From Deltaproteobacteria bacterium (GTDB lineage: Bacteria > Desulfobacterota > Desulfarculia > Adiutricales > Adiutricaceae): a stretch of 27,199 nucleotides of DNA. The stretch spans positions 1 through 27,199 of the forward strand of contig JAIRNQ010000264.1 of the NCBI GenBank assembly GCA_031257955.1, in the 5' to 3' direction. Position 1 is the stretch's first letter. Every line of letters starts with the position of its first letter. The notes beneath the pieces were generated by a model. The model saw nothing but the letters and a program-made list of their open reading frames with translations. It did not search any database and was not told where the DNA came from. This document shows, one piece after another, positions 24,014 through 27,199 of the stretch. A program made the position numbers and the translations under genes.

Positions 24014-24148
24014 AAGAATGAAATGGGGCCGTTTTGGGTGAAAGGGGCCTGTGGGAGGGTCAGTTTCTGTTTTCCTCCGGGTAGCGTGGGAGGTATAAGG
24101 CAAAGCCTCCGAGGCGCCCAAGACCAAGACCTACCTTTCGCCATAAAA

Positions 24149-24180
24149 AAAGCCCCCGAAAGCTTAATTTCGGAGGCTTT
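24149..24180 (-). terminator. Intrinsic terminator of rpmB
   Basis: A 13-bp stem with one mismatch: AAAGCCCCCGAAA (24149-24161) with TTTCGGAGGCTTT (24168-24180) around GCTTAA. On the minus strand it is followed by a run of seven T. It lies about 60 nt after the rpmB stop. Confidence 0.88.
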
Positions 24181-24240
24181 ATATTTTACGGGCATCGCTC
24201 TTTAACTACTTTATTAGAAAATAGTTAAATGTATATCCTC

Positions 24241-24492
24241 TTACTTGCCAGCCGGAGCAACCTTATCAGCGGTTTTGGGAAGAACCTTAGACAAATCCCT
24301 CGGTCCGGGCTTTTGGATTACCCCGCTTTTGATGCAGCGGGTGCAAACCTTAACCTTGGTCGTGGCCCCATTAACCACGTGCCGGACGGTCTGGAGGTTT
24401 GGCCGCCAGATCTTCTTTGTTTTGTTGTTGGCGTGCGAAACGTTATTGCCATTCTGCGGGGCCTTTCCGCAAAAATCACAGACACGGGACAT
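24241..24492 (-). CDS. rpmB: 50S ribosomal protein L28
   Basis: L28 is a small protein of the large ribosomal subunit. The 83-residue product starts MSRVCDFCGKAPQNGNNVSH and contains KKIWRPNLQTVRHVVNG and KVCTRCIKSGVIQK. Two Cys pairs (Cys5/Cys8 and Cys50/Cys53) make this the zinc-binding form. The C-terminal ~20 residues (after QKP) form a tail rich in Pro, Lys and Ala that is longer than usual. GGAGG lies 8 nt before the ATG at 24492; an in-frame TTG two codons upstream is a weaker start. It is a single-gene unit with its own terminator. Confidence 0.95.
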   Translation of the reverse strand: MSRVCDFCGKAPQNGNNVSHANNKTKKIWRPNLQTVRHVVNGATTKVKVCTRCIKSGVIQKPGPRDLSKVLPKTADKVAPAGK

Positions 24493-24643
24493 TTCCAATT
24501 CCTCCCTCTACCCCTTTGGGGTTGGCCCGGCCATAACCGGAAACAAAGTTTATAACATATTCGGCCCTTCCCGGCAAGCTTTTTTTTGACCTTTTGACCT
24601 TGGCCCCCTGCCGCCCCAGGGGCGTCCGGCAAAACTATCCATT

Positions 24644-24742
24644 CCCCATTGGCCTCCCAAACTGGGAACGTTCCTGCCCCATTGGCCTCCCAAACTGGGA
24701 ACGTTCTCGCCCCATTGGCCTCCCAAAGTGGGAGCGTTTTCG
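24644..24742. repeat. 33-bp tandem repeat, three copies
   Basis: CCCCATTGGCCTCCCAAA starts at 24644, 24677 and 24710, an exact 33-bp period, each followed by CTGGGAACGTT (GTGGGAGCGTT in the third). Every unit contains the inverted repeat TCCCA-AAC-TGGGA (TCCCA-AAG-TGGGA in the third). It lies in the rpmB upstream region; the remainder of 24493-24870 shows no gene. Confidence 0.92.
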
Positions 24743-24870
24743 GCCAGGGGCACCCCCGACCCGGTACCGGCAATCAACGCGAGCGACAATAATCGTCTCA
24801 TGCCAATTGGGGATTCGCAAGTCCTTATGAGAGGCTAGATACGGCGGGCGCCATTTTAGTCGAACTCGGA

Positions 24871-25620
24871 TTATGGGCCTGACAACGCGGCCATGCGACG
24901 GGGCCGATCGGCGCCATCGGTTACCGCCTCGCCGTCACCTTTCCCTTTTTTTCGGCTGACTTTTATCATAATTTTTGAACCGTAATGTGCGATAAAGACG
25001 CAAAGAATCATAATAGACAGGTACTCAAGGATAAAATTTAATTTCGGTTCCCCAAAATCAAAAAAAACAAAATCTGATTTTAGGAACATATAGGAGATAA
25101 AATCTCGCTTTAAAAAAACGTGGATCCCATAGGCGGAGACAGCCAAAGAACTTACAAAGGTGGCAATTTGGAAGGCTTTTGGTCGCTTCGGGTGGCCCAA
25201 ACGCTTAGAGGCAAGGCAGATAAAAGCGTTCCAGTTTGACCCAAGGTGGAGGCTTATCAGCGGGAAGCCCCAGTAGGCGCCAAGAATATGAAGCTTCCTC
25301 GCCAAAATAGATAGTCCCCAACCTCCTAACGGACCAAAGGCGTTCGACATGGCCAAACCACTGAAGACCAGGGCAACCAAGGCCGCCAGGGATAGCGCGG
25401 TGACTGCCAGGGCAATGATTCTTTGGGCCGAATAACGTCCTTTGGCCAGGTTCCGGTACCACCGGAGGTGTTGGAAGTTATGGGCGATGAGAATGGCCGC
25501 CAAGAATATACCTAAACGTTGATGGACTGCCTCACCCCACAAGTGCCTTCCCATAAGGCAAATTATAACTATTCCCATCAAAACATCAATTGATATTTTG
25601 CATATTACATTTCCTTTCAT
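24871..25620 (-). CDS. DUF4405 family membrane protein (possible haem-binding)
   Basis: The 249-residue protein has about six hydrophobic helices (roughly 8-24, 36-50, 66-90, 110-127, 150-168, 197-216). The first half carries the DUF4405 pattern: HLWGEAVHQRLGIFL, then HNFQHLRWYRN, then KLHILGAYWGFPLISLHLG, giving His26, His33, His47, His51, His111 and His125, placed in or beside helices as in cytochrome b-like proteins, so two haems could be bound; that is inference. The C-terminal tail is basic and cytosolic. It starts 14 nt after the CMD-cupin stop and is surely co-transcribed with it. DUF4405 proteins often sit next to CMD, cupin and flavodoxin genes in anaerobes. Confidence 0.8.
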   Translation of the reverse strand: MKGNVICKISIDVLMGIVIICLMGRHLWGEAVHQRLGIFLAAILIAHNFQHLRWYRNLAKGRYSAQRIIALAVTALSLAALVALVFSGLAMSNAFGPLGGWGLSILARKLHILGAYWGFPLISLHLGSNWNAFICLASKRLGHPKRPKAFQIATFVSSLAVSAYGIHVFLKRDFISYMFLKSDFVFFDFGEPKLNFILEYLSIMILCVFIAHYGSKIMIKVSRKKGKGDGEAVTDGADRPRRMAALSGP

Positions 25621-25634
25621 GAAAAAATCTTAAC

Positions 25635-26465
25635 CTAACCTAAGTTTTCGTATTCCGCGTCGCTAACTGGCTCAAGCCATTCGTTGGCAGCGTATTCCCC
25701 TGGAAGCTCCACGGCCAGGTGGGAGAACCAGCTGTCTTTCGCCGAGCCGTGCCAATGTTTCACGCCGGGGCGAACCGTGACCGCGTCCCCAGGGCGCAAC
25801 GCTCGAGCCTCTTGCCCCCACTCCCGATACCAGCCTCGGCCAGAGTGGCAAAGCAGAATTTGCCCACCGCCCGCTTTGGCCACGTGGACGTGCCAGTGAT
25901 TGCGGCATCCCGGTTCAAAGGTTACGTTGAAGATAGGAAGGCCATCTCCGGTGATTTGTTTTAGGTAGCTACGGCCGGTAAAAAACTTGGCGAAAGTCTC
26001 ATTCGAATCTCCAAGCGTGAATAACCCACCAGGCTTATCCTCCCCACCTCCCTCAGCCGCATAGCTTTCCGTCAATGGCCCAACCGGAGTATTTATCTCA
26101 CCGTCCTCTGCCCTGGCACCATCGGTCATATTCCCCTTCCCTTCAGTCCAGATGGCTTTGGCCAAGCGAAAAGCCGCCCAGGCTTTGGGCCAACCGGCAT
26201 AAAATGCCAAATGGGTAAGAGCTTCAGCAATATCAACCCTCCCTACGCCATTATCCTTGGCTTTGGTCAAGTGAAAAGACAGTGACTGGTCGAAAGTACC
26301 GCCGGTCACAAGCGCGGCCACGGTAATCAAACTGCGCTCCCGTGACGATAACGGCGTTTCCCGCGACCAAACTTCTCCGAACAAAACATCGTCGTTTAAA
26401 CGGGCGAACTCCGGAGCGAAGTTGCCTAGAGTTTCCCGGCCCGCCGTCACTTTTTTGGCCGACAT
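25635..26465 (-). CDS. Carboxymuconolactone decarboxylase-like domain fused to a cupin
   Basis: Residues 12-108 resemble the carboxymuconolactone decarboxylase (CMD/AhpD) fold: LSSRERSLITVAALVTGG, then HLTKAKDNGV, then EALTHLAFYAGWPKAW. The redox CxxC of AhpD is absent. After an acidic linker (about 110-150), a cupin domain has metal-type ligands His190, His192, His194, Gln202 and His237/His239 in NHWHVHV and PGVKHWHG. Such two-domain proteins are found in anaerobes next to flavodoxin and aldo/keto reductase genes; the substrate is not known. A good ribosome binding site (GAGGAGG) precedes the ATG. It leads a two-gene unit with the DUF4405 gene. Confidence 0.9.
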   Translation of the reverse strand: MSAKKVTAGRETLGNFAPEFARLNDDVLFGEVWSRETPLSSRERSLITVAALVTGGTFDQSLSFHLTKAKDNGVGRVDIAEALTHLAFYAGWPKAWAAFRLAKAIWTEGKGNMTDGARAEDGEINTPVGPLTESYAAEGGGEDKPGGLFTLGDSNETFAKFFTGRSYLKQITGDGLPIFNVTFEPGCRNHWHVHVAKAGGGQILLCHSGRGWYREWGQEARALRPGDAVTVRPGVKHWHGSAKDSWFSHLAVELPGEYAANEWLEPVSDAEYENLG

Positions 26466-26520
26466 AGTTTCCCTCCTCGTTTCTTGGCTTCGTTTTTTAG
26501 TTTCGGTCTTAGCCGTTTAG

Positions 26521-26682
26521 TCGGACCCTTATCCCGTGTTAACCTCAGCCAAGCTATCGCCCTGGCTACCTTTGGTCACGGGCTTGATTTAAGGGCCTCC
26601 ATCGGGCCCTTATCCCGGGTTAACCCCAGCCAGGCGATCGCCCTGGCTACCTTTGGTCACGGGCTTGATTTAAGGGCCCCCA
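26521..26682. repeat. 81-bp tandem repeat, two copies
   Basis: Copies at 26521-26601 and 26602-26682 share TCGGNCCCTTATCCCG, GTTAACC, TCGCCCTGGCTACCTTTGG and TCACGGGCTTGATTTAAGGG, with few differences. They lie between the truncated flavodoxin and the CMD-cupin gene, just upstream of the latter. The opening string matches the end of the 81-bp units at 18.1-18.4 kb. Confidence 0.9.
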
Positions 26683-26694
26683 TCGGAAGTTCCC

Positions 26695-27129
26695 CTACCG
26701 TAGTCCGTTCCGCCCAAGCCAGGCGTCGATGTCCGATCCGAGCGTTCCCCCGCCGGTGTAGTGGACGGACAAACCGTCGCCCATTTTCGCTTTTGGAGCC
26801 AGCTTGGCTATGGCGGTCAAACTTTGTCCAAAGCGTCCTCCGCCGTGGCTACAGAATGGGACGATGGTCTTTCCGGAAAAATCATACCCTTCCAAGAACG
26901 TGGCTATCGGCATAGGCACGGAAGCCCACCAGTTTGGGTAACCGAGAAGAACGGTTTCGTATTCTTCCATATTGGCTATACGGTTTTTAAGTTTTGGCCT
27001 AGCCCCTTGCTTTTGGTCGCGCTGGGCCTCGTCAAGCACCGTTCCGTAATCCCCGGAATAGGGCGTTTCCAGGGTTAACTCCAATACTGTTCGGTTAAGA
27101 CTTTTTGGTTTTTCTCGGTTGCACTTGGT
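26695..27129 (-). pseudogene. Flavodoxin-like protein lacking its N-terminal FMN-binding loop
   Basis: The frame encodes ELTLETPYSGDYGTVLDEAQ, LLGYPNWWASVPMPIATFLE and YDFSGKTIVPFCSHGGGRFG, typical of the flavodoxin_4 group. In those proteins about 40 residues should precede the ELTLETPY segment, with a VxYxSxTGNT phosphate-binding loop. Here only 15 sense codons (27085-27129) precede the TTG at 27084, then an in-frame TAA at 27130, with no ATG, GTG or other start and no flavodoxin-like sequence in the other frames up to the window edge. It is therefore probably 5'-truncated. If a TTG start at 27084 were used, the product (129 residues) could not bind FMN normally. It sits in the expected neighbourhood with CMD-cupin and DUF4405 genes. 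Confidence 0.7.
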
Positions 27130-27199
27130 TTAACACAACTGGGGAATAATCTGTTTTTCTATTTAATGGCTCTCCACGCCTTCTAACGTTGAACGGGCT

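Noticed and set aside
24550..24801. Minus-strand frame with a signal-peptide-like start and three 11-residue repeats (GGQWG...)
   Set aside because: The 33-bp repeat is a multiple of three and leaves several frames open on both strands; there is no ribosome binding site and no independent support.
1..27199. tRNA, rRNA, tmRNA, RNase P and SRP RNA genes
   Set aside because: I looked for T-loop GGTTCGAA-type strings and the conserved cores of the other RNAs and found none.

Overview
The window looks like a GC-rich Gram-negative chromosome, most likely a deltaproteobacterium-type anaerobe (Desulfobacterota or relative). This is an inference from an outer-membrane Pal lipoprotein, a large chemosensory CheA, a long MCP, a LUD-domain protein, the DUF4405/CMD-cupin/flavodoxin group and the general style of the proteins. 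No rRNA or tRNA gene was seen, so taxonomy cannot be fixed. The tetramer GGCC is strikingly common in both genes and gaps.

Layout. 1-2.1 kb: the 3' part of an unrecognised gene with a collagen-like tract, coupled to an NAD-dependent sugar epimerase. 2.1-3.2 kb: a gene-free stretch with a consensus sigma70 promoter that may drive a small RNA, then a 199-bp tandem duplication leading up to pal. 3.6-4.55 kb: pal terminator, a second near-consensus promoter and structured, repetitive DNA. 4.55-8.9 kb: chemosensory block with a response regulator carrying a helical tail, CheA, and a CheD fused to a CheB-like receiver domain. 8.99-11.6 kb: secreted glutaminyl cyclase, 41-bp repeats, LUD protein and a small HExxH protein. 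11.6-12.95 kb: AT-rich, gene-poor gap. 12.95-14.9 kb: MCP, ending at a bidirectional terminator. 15-18.1 kb (minus strand): a family 2 glycosyltransferase with a large charged insertion, a 53-55 bp tandem array, and an IspH-UbiA fusion. 18.1-18.8 kb: two more tandem arrays. 18.8-24.0 kb: a membrane-anchored coiled-coil gene and a NifS-type cysteine desulfurase, followed by a decayed second copy of the same two genes. That second copy is interrupted by an AT-rich island carrying an AAA-like ATPase with a C-terminal PD-(D/E)XK nuclease motif. 24.1-27.2 kb (minus strand): rpmB, 33-bp repeats, a DUF4405 membrane protein, a CMD-cupin fusion, 81-bp repeats and an N-terminally truncated flavodoxin.

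How the genes relate. CheA, the CheD-receiver fusion, the response regulator and the MCP can form much of one chemosensory pathway, but CheW, CheR and a CheB methylesterase are not in the window. The IspH-UbiA fusion links production of C5 isoprenoid units to a membrane prenyl transfer. The CMD-cupin, DUF4405 and flavodoxin genes form a typical small redox cluster whose flavodoxin appears broken here.

The most unusual features are four. First, most larger intergenic gaps carry their own private tandem repeat (units of about 199, 70, 41, 54, 81, 50, 33 and 81 bp). Second, there is the duplicated, deleted and invaded coiled-coil/desulfurase locus. Third, there are several domain fusions (CheD-receiver, IspH-UbiA, CMD-cupin). 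Fourth, there is a candidate promoter-terminator unit with no gene inside.
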